Shown here piece by piece: positions 24,406 to 36,764 of a DNA stretch of 64,000 nucleotides. Source of the stretch: Gigaspora rosea (lineage: Eukaryota; Glomeromycota; Glomeromycetes; Diversisporales; Gigasporaceae); NCBI GenBank assembly GCA_003550325.1, contig QKWP01000263.1, positions 135,489 to 199,488 of the forward strand, given 5' to 3'. The notes below the pieces were generated by a model. It searched no databases. It saw only the letters and a program-made list of their open reading frames with translations, and had not been told where the DNA came from. Position 1 is the stretch's first letter; the number at the start of each line of letters is the position of its first letter. A program made the translations under genes and the position numbers.

Positions 24406-25609
24406 GAACAAAGGTAAAAAGTGAAAGAATTATTGCAAAATAATAGCCATATCTTTGCTGCTAAAATAAGTAAAAGTAAAAAAACTGTAGGTTTGGGACA
24501 AACTGATCTAGTTTGTTACAAGATTGCTATAGATAATGCAAACCTAATAAAACAATAATCTTATCGTACATTCCCAGATAAACAAGAATTCTTAAAAGAA
24601 GAATTAGAACAAATGCAACAAAAAGAGGTGATAAAGGAAACCAGAAGCCCAAGGGCTTCTCTAGTAGTAATTGTAAAAAAGAAGAATAACAAAAAAATAA
24701 TTTGTATCTATTACTGAAAATTAAATACAGTAACAGAAAGAATGTATATCCTCTACCAAATATTGGTAAAATACTGTTAGTTTTTAGTGGGTCCAAATGG
24801 TTTTCAAGCCTTGATCTAGCGAGTGGATACTGGCAAATTGCAGTTAAGGAAAAAGATAAGAAAAAAACTGCATTTATAACCAAATTTAGCACCTACAAAT
24901 TCAATGTAATGCCTTTTGGTTTATGCAATGCACTCTTCACATCCCAATACTTAAAGTTGTACTGTTTATTAACAAATTTTTGGTAGTATATTTTGTCAAT
25001 ATTACCATCTATCCATTCACATTTGAAGAATATGATGATTATGTATAGCAAGTTCTTTCAACTCTAGAGAAAGCAAATTTAAAATTAAATTGGGAAAAAT
25101 ATTCTTTTTTTCTTGACCGAATTAAATTCTTAGGTCATATTATTAGTAAAGAAGGAATATCATCTGATAAAAATAAAATGAAGCAAATAATACTTCCCAA
25201 TACTGAATTCTGTATGACAAATACGATCTTTCTAGATTTTGCATCATATTATCAGAAGTTTATTATGGGATTTTCTAAAATTGCAAAACCATTAAACAAC
25301 TGCTAAAGAAAAAGAACAAGACCAAGCATTTATCACTCTAAAGAACTACTTGATTACTGCTCCAATATCACAATATAATACTTTAATTTTAATAAACTAT
25401 TTTATCTGCATACTGATACTTCTACCTTAAAGTTAGGCACAATATTGACACAGCTGAATGACAATAACAAAGAATATATTATTGCATATACAAGTAGAAG
25501 CTTGAACAAAGCAGAAAAGAATTATGCTGTAACTGAGCTAGAATGTCTTGCGATAATATGGGCCATGAAGCATTTCTACTAGTACCTTGAATTAAACTAT
25601 TTTTTATCA

Positions 25610-25887
25610 CTAGAAAAACGGATACCTGTTAGTGTCTGAAGCCAAGAATAATTATCAGTCTGATCTGTATTAATCTATATAGCTAATTAGCTGCACATGG
25701 TTAGAGTCCAACAGTAGTCCAACTATTGATACCTGGCGAATTAATGAAACCTGACGTTTCATCAAGTTTTGTCATTGACGAAACTTATGGTTTCATCAGG
25801 TTTTGTCATTTCACTAGGCATTACTAAATCCAACACAAAATCATGTCCAATGCTATACAATAGAGTCATCGCAATGCTTCGGACAAT
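25610..25887. repeat. Insertion inside the gypsy RNase H remnant
   Basis: The RNase H reading (…YLELNYF) stops near 25603 and resumes near 25886 (ITNHST). The intervening DNA is unrelated. It starts near CTAGAAAAACGGATACC and contains a hairpin GAAACCTGACGTTTCATC / GAAACTTATGGTTTCATCAGG. No clear target duplication was identified. Confidence 0.5.
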
Positions 25888-26736
25888 AACTAATCATTCT
25901 ACCTATAGTAACTGAGAAGTTCTGAATTAAAAAAAAAAAAAAGCTCAATGGATCATGGGGTTGGAACCATATAATTTTACAGTCATACATCAACCTGGTC
26001 AAAAACATAACATCGCTGATGCCCTATCAAGACTATATAAGTAGGAATTTATTGACCGGTTGGTATACACAGTTGGAATTGAACACCAAACAATAACCGA
26101 CCAAGATTATCAGATCCAACAGATGCATGAAAATGTTCTAGCCAACCAAGTTTACAGCAAAATTATCAACTACTTAATAAATGTGTTGTAACTTCATTAG
26201 TATAATTTTGGTTATTTTTTGTTGCATGAACTAGACACTTGAGTTGTTTAAAGGAAGTTAGAAATAAGTATGCTATATTGTATTATACCAGCACATTACC
26301 TATTGTATCAGTTCTAATGAGAAATGCTTAGTGCTTATTTTGTGGTCTTTTCAACTTAATTGTGCCAGTATGCTTTAATTCAATATTTTATGGTATGAAA
26401 TTTTTGTTTGTACATATAAGGAAAGTGATTTTTCTGTAAAGTGCATCATCAAGTAGCACTGCTGATATGGATAATAGTGAATATAATTTTAATTAAAGGA
26501 ACTAACTGATTATATTAATTATACAATCTGAATAATTTTAGTTATTCTTTATTTATATTTATTGATAAATTTAGAGTTAAAAAAACACTTGCAATAATGA
26601 ATATTATTATTAATGAAAAGATACTGCTGATCATGACACCAATAATTATGCTAGTGTTTTTAGAATCTGAACTTTTTGTATTGTTTGAAATTGAATTACT
26701 TGTAGCTGTAGTTATTGTAGTAGTTGTGGTGTTTGA

Positions 26737-27498
26737 CAGGGTTGGGCAACTAGACAATTGGACAATTGGAAATTTGTCCAGTGTCCAGTGTCCTAATTGT
26801 CCAGTGAAAAGCAATGGATTAAGAAAAATAATCACTGGACAACAAAAATTAAAAAAAAATTAAATTTTTAAAATTTTAAACAAAAAAAATTAAATAAACT
26901 AGATAATTAACCAATTCTGTTAAAATCGATAACTTAAAAAAATTAATTTATTAAGCCTGTTCCTGCTATATAATAAAATATTTATAATGTTTTCAAGCCT
27001 GATATCTCTCAAAACCTGCTTACCATGCATATTGCTTTGGGAGGCTAACATATTTGAAATACTATCCTTTACAATTGCAAGTAAATTGGTTGCATATAGA
27101 TATCTTATTTAGTTAAATACAGTATTATGTGGCCAACATATTTATTGCATATTAATTTTTTCAAATGCTGTATGCGCTAACAGAATTTTTGACTAATATA
27201 CAATAATTAAACTAAATTTTAAAATTAAATAAGAATAAAATTAAATTAAATCAAAGGTATAGTGCATTATTATAAAATTTTAACTACATTTTTAAGAATT
27301 AGCTAGAGCAATCCTCTGGGAGTACTAGTTATCTGACCAGATATGTTGTGCTTTGACTAATTTATTTACACGTATTTATTGAATTTTTTTATAAATATGT
27401 CACTGGACATTGGACATGCACTGGACATTACACTGGACAATTTGGAAACGTCCAGTGTCCAGTGAAAAAGCACTGGATATACAGCTTGCCCAACCCTG
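26737..27498. mobile_element. hAT-type MITE 3 (762 bp) inside the kelch gene
   Basis: Ends are CAGGGTTGGGCAA and TTGCCCAACCCTG, with an exact 8-bp duplication GTGTTTGA (26729-26736 and 27499-27506). Subterminal sequence holds many TTGGACA / TGTCCAGTG repeats on both sides (26755-26810 and 27415-27475). Removing it restores a continuous coding line through the kelch stalk (…EFISNTTTTT…). No ORF of its own. Confidence 0.9.
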
Positions 27499-27500
27499 GT

Positions 27501-28877
27501 GTTTGAGATAAATTCAGTGACCCATTTATAAGAATTTTTTGGCTTACATCTAATATAGATATTTTTGATGAATAACTACCGTTTATAAATTTACCTTTTG
27601 AACAAATAAAAGTTTAGCAGGTTTAAATAATTTTATAAGTATCAATATTAGAGGTGCAGGTGTAACTCCGTAACTTGTCGTAACTATAATTAAACAAGAT
27701 TTAAAAAATAGTAAGTCACGGCATTATTAGCCGTAAATTACTTACTATAGTTACGGCAAGTTGTGACAAAGTTACACCTGTACCTCTAAACAATATAAAG
27801 ATAATTAAAACTTTACCAAAAGCAACAAACATATAATTATCCACTAATGTCGCAGTATGCTCATAAGGAATGAAATCTACAATTGGATTTAAAATGTTTC
27901 CAATTGACCATTGGAACATTGTAATATCTAAGATCCACAGATCACCCAAACTTGCAGTCTCATTATGGCCACCGAAAATTATAATACGTCCGTCGAAGGT
28001 TTTTGATTTAAAAGATTAATAAAAGAAACTTTATTGTGTCCAAAATAAATGATCATAATTTTCATGATGTCTTGCAACTAATAATCCAATATCTTATTAG
28101 GGTACATCTGGCCCAAATCCTCCTGGTCGCGATTCATTTTCAGCAGTATTAAGTATTTTATTTAATAATTCCAGTAAATACTTTAATTCCTCAATAAAGT
28201 TTCTTTTATTAATCTTTTAAATCAAAAACCTTCGACGGACGTATTATAATTTTCGGTGGCCATAATGAGACTGCAAGTTTGGGTGATCTGTGGATCTTAG
28301 ATATTACAATGTTCCAATGGTCAATTGGAAACATTTTAAATCCAATTTTAGATTTCATTCCTTATGAGCATACTGCGACATTAGTGGATAATTATATGTT
28401 TGTTGCTTTTGGTAAAGTTTTAATTATCTTTATATTGTTTAGAGGTACAGGTGTAACTTTGTCACAACTTGCCGTAACTATAGTAAGTAATTTACGGCTA
28501 ATAATGCCGTGACTTACTATTTTTTAAATCTTGTTTAATTATAGTTACGACAAGTTACACACCTGCACCTCTAATATTGATACTTATAAAATTATTTAAA
28601 CTTGCTAAACTTTTATTTGTTCAACAGGTAAATTTATAAACGGTAGTTATTCATCAAAAATATCTATATTAGATGTAAGCCAAAAAAATTCTTATAAATG
28701 GGTCACTGAGTTTATCTCAAACAGGAATTAAAGTATTTATTGGAATTATTAAATAACATACTTAATACTGCTGAAAATGAATCGCGACCAGGAGGAGTTG
28801 GGCCAGATGTACCCTAATAAGATATTGGATTATTAGTTGCAAGACATCATGAAAATTATGTTCATTCATTTTGGACA
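27501..28877. repeat. Nested inverted duplication within the kelch gene
   Basis: Four blocks: A (27501-28036, kelch coding on minus), B (28037-28191, coding on plus), A' (about 28187-28722, the inverse of A, coding on plus) and B' (28723-28877, the inverse of B, coding on minus). A and A' differ at very few positions (one Ile-Val versus Ile-Leu change in about 70 residues). In minus-strand order this is B', inverted A, inverted B, A. That is, a reversed copy of the B-A exon pair was inserted exactly between B and A. Confidence 0.9.
27649..27788. mobile_element. Small hAT-like MITE in a kelch intron (copy in block A)
   Basis: Ends TAGAGGTGCAGGTGTAAC and GTTACACCTGTACCTCTA are inverted. The flanks ATCAATAT / AACAATAT are a near-exact 8-bp repeat. 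A second copy of the same insertion lies at 28440-28573 in block A', so the insertion came before the duplication. Confidence 0.7.
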
Positions 28878-29651
28878 TACCATATTTGTCCACATATCAG
28901 ATTTTGTATTATAACGGTAACTACAAATAACTAATCAATAAAAGCTAAAAACAAGCTTTATTAAAAGATTTCCCTTACACTTACATTATTCATTGGAGCA
29001 AAATCAAGTAAATTAATAGCATTATGTCCACAAATATATAGGATATTTTCATCGGGTAAAGTTATTGCACAATAACCCCATAAATATGGTATATTTGTTG
29101 CATTGCTCAAATTTTCAGTTAATGTTAATCGAATATCCAAAGTTCTTTAGTGATAATAATAAACGTAGAATTGCCACTAGCAATTGCAATCAATCCATTA
29201 TTAAATTTAGCACATGAAATACCACTTTATCAGTAAGTACACTTCCAACTGATGTGATATTAATCCATTGTTGGATACTTGTATCAAATTGATTAATGAA
29301 TGATTGAATAACGTTAAGAGGTGAAATACCGCCGAAAATAAAAATCATATCGTTATTTTTTCCACCAATACACGCTGTAGCTGAGTATTTCAAAGGACCT
29401 CCCGAGTAAGGTCAATCCATGGTATTAAGATATTGTTTGTTGTTGTAAATGGTTTAGAAACATCAAATAAAAGAATTCACATTCGTAATAGAACTAAAAG
29501 AACTATTAACAAATTTAAATCCACCAATAAAATAGAGTTTTCTATCAATAAGGACTGAGGAATGACCATATCTTTCATTTGGAATAAACGTAGCAAAAGT
29601 AAAAATAAAATTTAAAAGAAAGGTAAAAATATAATAACTGAAATATAGCAT

Positions 29652-31258
29652 TATACTGTAGCATTAAGCTAAATAAATAGCTAAATAGAAGAATAAATTA
29701 AATAACTAGCTATTTATAACGATAGTGATTTATAAATGTACGTACTGTACGTACGTACAAGATTGTAACGCGAGTAATTCGGTTGCCATTTAGGGCTGAC
29801 AATTCTTCATTCCAATTCAGGAATCGATTTCCTTTTAGGATGGATCAAAAGGATCATGGGTCCTAATAGTAAATATAACAGTTTTTACAGTGTACTAATG
29901 ATTGTAATTAGCGAAACATTTTAATAGTAGATAAGCTTCCAATTTCAATAATTTAGCACTTAAACAATATCTTAAGTCGTTCTTGTAGAATCATAATTCT
30001 TCATTATTCCTAAATATTGATACGATATGAAATTCTCATCTCTAGCTCTATAATAGTTCTGTAAAATTCAAGCAGATACTATTCAAATCATTCGACTAAT
30101 AATCATTACCTAATTTATATCCTAAGAAAAAATGAAAACAAAAGGTATATGTGGTTGATAAGCTTTTCATTTGTAAACTGAATTTATATTATGAAAGACT
30201 TGATATGCTTGGGAAAAAAGTAATATTTTTAAAGTTTAAAAACACCTATAATATAGTGATTTTGAAAATTATTTTTTTGAAGAAGAAGAAGAAAAATAAA
30301 ATGCCATTCATCTTAAAAATGAGATCCATTATTAGTTTTCATTTAATTAATTTAATTCGTTCCAATTTAGATTTAGCCATGAAAAGGAAAACAATAATTG
30401 TAAATACTCGTACTAGATTATTTCAGAATTGAAAAATTTGAATTAAATAAATTTTTTTTTATAACCTGAATATTATTTCACATCACTAGTCTCCAAGTTT
30501 ATTTTGCGCAACAGGAAATAAAAATGGGCCTAAAAACATTAACAAAATCATTAGAGTTACCGTTTTATAGAGATATGATCCGTTAGCCATTTTAATATTA
30601 AATCCACATTTTATAAAATTATCTAAGATTAGTAAATTAAATTACTGGTTTAAACTCTTAATCAAATTGTCTTGGAGATTTTTTTTAATGAACTAGCACA
30701 TAATATTAATAATTGAATATGAAATAATTATCTCTGTCGCTTTCGTTAAAACAGCAGGTGCTTGTTAAGCAAAATTTCGAGTCAAATAGTCATAGCTTTT
30801 CAGAATATGCTTTTATTTATTTGCTTACTAAAGATTTTCTCAAGGACCTTAATCAATGGGTCAAAATGAATTAAAATTTAATTACTGAGAAAAGTGTTAC
30901 AATCTGTTTTTTTCATTCAATCAGATATATATTATGTACCGGTGTTTGTGCGAATTTTTGTTAATACCTAATCGAATCATGCGATTGGAATATTTTATGA
31001 TTACATTTTATCGTAATAATTTGATTATAGATTATTGTTACATTTCTTTGATTAATATATATTATAACTAAAATCAGGCGTAGAACGGAATACTGTAATA
31101 TATAAAAGTAGTATATGCAATTATTTCGGGCAGCTTAAGATATAATATTAATTGATTTTAATATACGATTATCGATTATATTTTAATTTTGTTTGGTGGC
31201 AAATTCTAATTGGCTAAATGGCAATAGAATATCAATTAACATATGTTAAATGATTTCT
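29652..31258. other. AT-rich intergenic stretch
   Basis: No supportable gene. A GTACGTAC-rich palindrome lies at 29737-29758. The open frame at 30151-30432 is Lys/Ile-rich and looks random. Confidence 0.45.
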
Positions 31259-31334
31259 AGGTTCGAAATGACCCAATGACTAGTTATTTGTCATTTGGGT
31301 CATTTGGGTCATTTCAGGTCATTTACCATCACTG
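31259..31334. mobile_element. Truncated hAT-type MITE end
   Basis: The sequence ends TTTACCATCACTG, the inverse of a CAGTGATGG terminus, and carries the repeated subterminal motif CATTTGGGTCATTTGGGTC. No matching left end was found. Confidence 0.45.
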
Positions 31335-31473
31335 GTAATTACAGTAATTAACGTACGTACAATAAGCTATTTACGAACATTAATATTTGAACAGATATCA
31401 TAATTAATTATTGTCAAAATAAGCCATACTGACTCAATGACATTTATTATTATACTTTAATAATACTTTTCAC

Positions 31474-31683
31474 TCATGCTAATTTAGTCGTGAACATAAA
31501 GATCGTCAATTCAATATTAGGAGGTTTAAAAATTAATGATTCGACGTCCGATTTCAGATAAAATAAGTGACATATGTAATTCAAAAGAAAATGACGGGCA
31601 AAATCTATTTTTTTAAAGTATACATAATCACTTGCCGGTGAATGTTTATCAAAAACGTCAATATTATCACCGGCTACACCCAC
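31474..31683 (-). CDS. Small ORF, no recognised function
   Basis: An open frame of 69 codons starting near 31683, with mixed composition (GDNIDVFDKHSPASDYVYF) less repetitive than most shadows in this AT-rich DNA. There is no family motif, no neighbour it clearly belongs to, and no splice continuation I can support. It could be an exon of a decayed gene or chance. Confidence 0.15.
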   Translation of the reverse strand: MGVAGDNIDVFDKHSPASDYVYFKKIDFARHFLLNYICHLFYLKSDVESLIFKPPNIELTIFMFTTKLA

Positions 31684-32209
31684 TTAATTTTTTTTATTCG
31701 AAATTTTAAAATAGAAAACATGATCTTTTAACTTCCACTTATTTTTGAATAAGTTAATTCTAAATCCTATTGTATTTAACTATCCAAATTCATTAGTTTC
31801 TATAAATATATAATACTTGGTTTTCTTTTTGTGTTGAACTGTGCACTTTACAATAAATAAGTCCGGCTTGGCAAAAATTATTGGATTGTAGTATTGCAAT
31901 AAAATATTGTAATACGGAGGATGCGAAATTTCGTTTTTAAATCAGGCGATGACATTATCAAAATTAGGTACGTACGCAATCGCTATTTAAGCTTTGAACC
32001 GCGCTTGAGAATTATTTTAACATGAAACTAACAAAGCCACAACTTTTCAAAGAAATAAACTAATATTCCTTTTATTGCAAAAGAATTTATTTAGTAATCG
32101 TAATTATTGAATTGCGGCTATATTTATTTTCCGCAGTTATTTCATAAATGAAAACTATTTACAAAAAATCAACAAGTCCCATTTTTTTAGTTTAATATTA
32201 TTTATCATA

Positions 32210-32520
32210 GTTTGTGACATAGTTAGGTGGCTAAAACCCCAAGTGAGGAATTGAAACCCCAAGCGGGGATTAAAACCATATACAAATTAAAGATATATAA
32301 AGGTGTAGTTTCAGTTTATGAAGGGAAGAACGATTGTTAATATTTTAGTAAACCGATGAATTAATTTATGTTAATAAAGAGAAACCTTATTCCTACAATT
32401 ATGTGTGTTAGTTTATCGATTTAAACCGTTTGACCTTAATCACTATTTATTCATGATCGAAACTAAATTGGTTCAATACTCCACAAAGCTCTCCCCGATC
32501 GTAACACTGGTGTTACGCTT
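32210..32520 (+). repeat. Possible solo LTR 1
   Basis: Begins TTGTGACATAGTTAGG. It has the repeated motif AACCCCAAG(T/C)G(A/G)GG, then a TATATAAAGG promoter-like box at 32296, and ends in a GTAACACTGGTGTTAC palindrome. It shares layout and the AAGCG(G/A)GGATTAAAACC motif with 32850-33120. No internal retroelement region lies between the two. Confidence 0.35.
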
Positions 32521-32849
32521 AAATCTCATTATCTTTTATTTAGTTAGTTAGTTAGATTCCTTATTCTTGTTCATCGATCTATCTTATATGTTCCTAATTG
32601 ATCCGGAGCGTAGGGAGGAATCTTAATTTCTATGCATTAAGTGATACAAAAATTACGTTTTGATGCATCTTGCTTTTTTTTGATGAATACTGGTATTATG
32701 AAAATCATGTCAGAAACGTAATTTAGAAATTTTTTGTCTGTCCGCACGCGTGTTCGAATTTGTTAATTTAGTGTAACAAAATATGCATATTCACGCGTTT
32801 GTGTAATGAGATAATCATCATATGATATGCACCAGATCTAACAATGTGG

Positions 32850-33125
32850 TTAAGATTGTGGCGTAGCTGAGTGATTTTAACCTTCAGCGAGGGTTAAAAA
32901 TTTCAAGCGAGGGATTAAAACCCAAACAAAGGTTTAAACCCAGATAGGAGCTTAAAACCCCTTCGAAGCTAAAATATATAAATACGATGTCTGAGATAAT
33001 AAAGAGAATATATATATTCTGCTTGTTACATAATAACCAATACTTACCAACTAAATTACTTTCCTTAACGATCCTCTATTATTAAATCCGAATCCCTAAT
33101 AAACATCAGTATCGTGTAACTTGTG
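32850..33125 (+). repeat. Possible solo LTR 2
   Basis: The motif AAGCGAGGGATTAAAACCC is followed by ATATATAAA at 32972, then about 120 bp to GTGTAACTTGTGCTACG. It is similar in layout to 32210-32520 but diverged. Confidence 0.3.
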
Positions 33126-33379
33126 CTACGACTGAAGCTAACCTACCACGTACGTACGTATAAACATTGCTCTCCCAATTTCGGGCGTAAATGGATAGAA
33201 TCAATGTCGCAGATCCAAAATCACAGGTAACCAGCAAATTTATCCGGCTACCATTACTATTGATACGTTTGAATGGATTCCCTTTCATACCCTCAATGCA
33301 TAACTTTTATTGATATATGCCAATAGTTCGGCAGTATTTCTCCCATCTAAGATCAACCATAACTCTATGATCAATACCG

Positions 33380-33613
33380 ATAATGCAAACCTTTAAAAGG
33401 AAAATAAATAAACATGTTGTATTGCTTTAGTATACATTTAATTATTACTTATTTGGATTAACAACCGAGAGAGTATTAATTAATCCAAGCTGATTTCCTT
33501 CATACATATAAAGAGAACTAGTTGCAGTGTATAAAAGGTTGTTATTACTGTTATTTATTATTTTAAATATCAGAACTTTGCACGTAATAATTTACAAACA
33601 TTCAAACATAATC
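33380..33613 (+). promoter_or_regulatory. Conserved upstream region of pseudokinase-Sel1 gene 1
   Basis: The block ATAAATAAACATGTTGTATT and following bases (about 33385-33460) is almost identical to 41613-41690 upstream of gene 2. Further matching segments run up to the start codon. The duplication therefore included about 230 bp of promoter and 5' UTR. No specific factor site is named. Confidence 0.6.
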
Positions 33614-36071
33614 ATGGCTACTGATGAAACAAGCACCGTTTTAAGCAACACTTCTAGAGATATTATCACTATCACTAATGCCATAGATATTGTAATCGAT
33701 ACGATACAACATCTTGTTCATGAAATTTGTAACATTTGTTATAATGCAGAATGTAATAAAGAAATTTGTTTTAGAATGAAAATTCGAGTAGAAATGGCAA
33801 AGTGTGATGTGGAAAAAATAGAAAGAAATTTAGATACTAAGAAAGAATTTCGTGATAAATCATATTATTTAGCTTTTGAAAAATTTAAAAAAATTTTATT
33901 AAAGGTTAAAGATTTTACTAGAAGTGTATCGACGATTAGAGATTTTAAAAGATTTATTGATGCGAATGATGTGGAGAATGTAAAAGTTAGATATGGAAAT
34001 TTAACAAAAGAATTTGATGAGTGTATGCATGACCTACAGTTTTTTGTCGTCGTTGATAGTGAAGAAGAAATTCAAAAAGTTGATAAAGGATTAAAAGAAG
34101 TTAATCATGTAAGTATAATTATTTGATGTTAATCTTTATATTTTATTTATTTTATTTTTTTACAGTATTTATTTTTATTTTACGATTATCCATTTTAGCT
34201 TCTCAACAAAATTGGTAACCATTATGATATGTTATTAACTTTAGAAATAAAAACTGTTAAAAATAAAGTAATTGACGTCTATGAAATCGAAGAGATTGCT
34301 GAAAGAGATTTAATTGATCCTATCATTCAAGAAGAAAAATATATAAATTGCAATGTTATCAAGAAAATTTATAGACCGTTAGGAATTGATGTTGCATGTA
34401 AAAAAGCCGTACATTATAAGGAAGGGTTTACATTCCTTAGTAAATTAAGTCAATTACCTCATATACTCCGTTTTTATGGTCTCTCGACTATCAATAAAAG
34501 TCAATTTATGGTTTTTGAATGGGCTGATTATGGAAATTTAAAAGAACTTTATGATAAATTTGTGATTCCCTGGCCTAGAAAAATACAAATTATAAATGAT
34601 ATATGTCTTGGTATTTCATTTTTACGTACAGTAAATATTTTGCATCATGATATTAAATGCGCAAACATTTTTGTAAGTATAAATCAAATATAATGGAAGA
34701 ATATTTAGTTATGTTTGAATGACAATTACTAACTTTAAAATATAGGTACTACGTGACTTGAGCATAAAAATTGGATTCAAATTTTCACGCTATTCAGACG
34801 AAAGTAATTTAAAATTTTATTAAATAACTTATTTTTTATTATTTTGAAATTATTATATTTGCTATATAAATAAATTTAAATCATACCTTTAATATATCTT
34901 GTTTAGAAGCTGAAAAGTTTATTCCTTGGTTGGCTCCTGAAATAATGGAAAGATATGAATATAATTTTGAGTGCGAAATGTTCAGGTATTTATGTTTAAT
35001 CTTAAAATGATCTTTGAAATCCTTGATTTACCATTTTATTTCTACTTTATTATCATTCTTTAAAATTAGTTTTGGAATGCTTATATGGGAACTTTGTTAT
35101 GAAAGGGTTCCTTATGAAGGTTGGGATGTGCCACGAATCAAAGATCATGTTTTGCAGGGTAAGCGAGAAAATGTTTCTGAAGGAATATTTAAAAACTCTG
35201 AAGAGAAAGAAATTCTGATAGAATTTATTAAGATCATTAAAAAAGGTAACTATAATTTTATCCATTTTACTGTTTATCATTTATGGTTTTAATTTATTTC
35301 TTGCTTAATTGACAATACGTAGCATGGCTTCATGTCCCAAATTTACGAATATCTATTGCGGAACTAAGCTATAAACTTGATGAATTAGCTGAAAAATACC
35401 CACTTCCTCATGATATGCCATTACGTTTACAGAATAAAGAATTAGATTTTGAAAGAAAGAATTATCAAAATTCTACAGATTGTTTGTCGGCAAAGTTAGA
35501 ATTAAAAATTGAGAATCAGATAAATCAAGTTATTACAGAATCTTTACTTCCAATATTTGATGATGATCCTGAGGAAATTATTGAGGAAAATGATATTATA
35601 CTATCTCTTGAAGATGGTTATAAGTTGCATCGTATAAAGAAACATGAAGATGCATGGAAATGTTTCATACAAAATTCCGAACTTTCTGAAGCAAAATTTT
35701 GGCAAGGTTATTACTATTACTATGGGTATTTCGTAGAGAAAGATCTAGATAAAGCCAGAAATCTTTATAAAGAAGCTGCCGATGAAAATCATACAGAAGC
35801 ACAGGTTAGGTATGCAATTATGCTGTTTTCCAAAAAAGAAGATGATGAATCCGCAAAAGATAAAAATTTCCAAGAAAGTATACATTATTTAAAATTAGCA
35901 GCTGAAAATAAATCTATTGATGCTATGTATTATTTGGGCGATATTTACTTGAATGGAAAACTTAGAGTACCTAAAGATAAAGAGCGTGGATTGAGTTATT
36001 TAAAATTAGCAGCCAAAAATAATAATAAGAGGGCGTTAGAAACATTAGAAAAGTTAGGTATAAAAATTTAG
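33614..36071 (+). CDS. MLKL-like pseudokinase with Sel1 repeats, gene 1, six exons, 676 aa
   Basis: Exons: 33614-34108, 34199-34672, 34746-34803, 34907-34985, 35070-35245, 35323-36071 (2031 nt, phases consistent). Start chosen at the ATG matching paralog gene 2; an upstream in-frame ATG at 33527 lies in conserved 5' UTR. Residues 1-165 are helical and rich in Lys/Glu with no catalytic motif, like the N-terminal bundle of MLKL/HeLo-type proteins. Residues about 185-430 are kinase-like: VACK (Lys near 233), FEWADYGNLKELY hinge, HHD in place of HRD (Asp near 316), IKIGF where DFG should be, then PWLAPE. No glycine-rich loop is seen. Residues about 490-676 hold roughly three Sel1 repeats (AAADENHTEAQ, LKLAAENKSIDAM). 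Predicted catalytically weak or dead signalling protein. A cell-death role is inference only. Confidence 0.85.
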
Positions 36072-36073
36072 GT

Positions 36074-36764
36074 TGTTTTTATTTTATTGTGCTTTCAAAT
36101 TACTGTACATCTCATGCCACACGAGTATTTATATCTAATATTAAAATGCAAAATTAAGATTGGCTAAGAATTGCGTTAAACTATATTACTTGGTTTTTTT
36201 CTTATATATTAATATATATATATATATATTTAACTGTTTAATTCAACTGACTTTAATATCATTCTTGAAGCGTTGAGATAATAAATACATTATTTTGTAA
36301 AAAAAAACACCAAATCTTATGTGGTAAATGATAGTTTTTAAATAGGTAAATTTTTAGTTAGCGATGCTCCCCCGGATGTATGTAAATGCCAACTCTGATT
36401 GGGAAAAGTATAAATGCACTTTCCGTCTTCAAATAAATTAAGATCAAGCGTAACATAAAAATTATGAAAAAATTTCAAAGTTTTTCAAGAATCGCTGTAA
36501 CTCATAATTTTGTTTATGAAACCACTTTTCGTATCTAATAAAAAAAAAACTCCTTGCTAAATTTCAGTAGTATAATAATTTACATAAATTCGCTTTTAAA
36601 CATTTTATAAAACCAAATTTCATATACATACGTATAACCAGTATTTTTACCTTATAAGGCTTATACATAATTTGTTTGTAAACGGGTCACAAAACACAAG
36701 TGCCCCACAGTTTGTATAATAAAAATTTTAGCCACGTTATATTTTTTTCTGTCAATATATAACA
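36074..36764. other. Intergenic stretch with (TA)n tract
   Basis: Holds the likely 3' UTR of gene 1 and an AT dinucleotide run at 36209-36229. No gene seen. Confidence 0.5.

Larger units (their letters stand above)
21660..26170 (+). pseudogene. Decayed Ty3/gypsy retrotransposon (gag, protease, RT, RNase H)
   Basis: Plus-strand fragments appear in the canonical order. A Gag end with a damaged zinc knuckle (CQRTCHYMSQC) lies near 22980-23020. A protease remnant LDSSAAMSV, in place of the usual D-S/T-G active site, is near 23580. Reverse transcriptase shows FSSLDLASGYWQI and VMPFGLCNA at 24800-24930. The RNase H domain is at 25400-25570, and its end HQPGQKHNIADALSRL is near 25990-26040. Stops and frameshifts are frequent. 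No integrase zinc finger or DDE core follows, so the 3' part is missing. Two small elements are inserted in it (24168-24405 and about 25610-25887). It cannot encode a working element. Confidence 0.8.
26542..29651 (-). pseudogene. Kelch-repeat membrane protein, broken by MITE and inverted duplication
   Basis: Reading from 29651 on the minus strand: a hydrophobic signal-like start (YFSYYIFTFLLNFIF), then RYGHSSVL and LYFIGG typical of kelch blades. Further blades follow (IFIFGGISPL; ENILYICGHNAIN; RIIIFGGHNETASLGDLW; YEHTATLVDNYMFVAFG). The C-terminus has a Thr/Ser-rich stalk and a membrane helix (VMISSIFSLIIIFIIASVF). The family forms beta-propellers in signalling or cell-surface proteins. At least three frameshifts lie at 29150-29480. 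A 762-bp MITE (26737-27498) splits the stalk codons. An inverted copy of two exons (28037-28722) is inserted mid-gene. It is therefore not functional as written. Confidence 0.8.

Noticed and set aside
30151-30432. 93-codon plus-strand ORF
   Set aside because: Lys/Ile/Phe composition as expected by chance in AT-rich DNA; no family features.
33527-33613. Upstream in-frame start adding a hydrophobic leader to pseudokinase gene 1
   Set aside because: The region is homologous to the 5' UTR of gene 2, where no matching in-frame start exists; both genes share the ATGGCTACTGA start.
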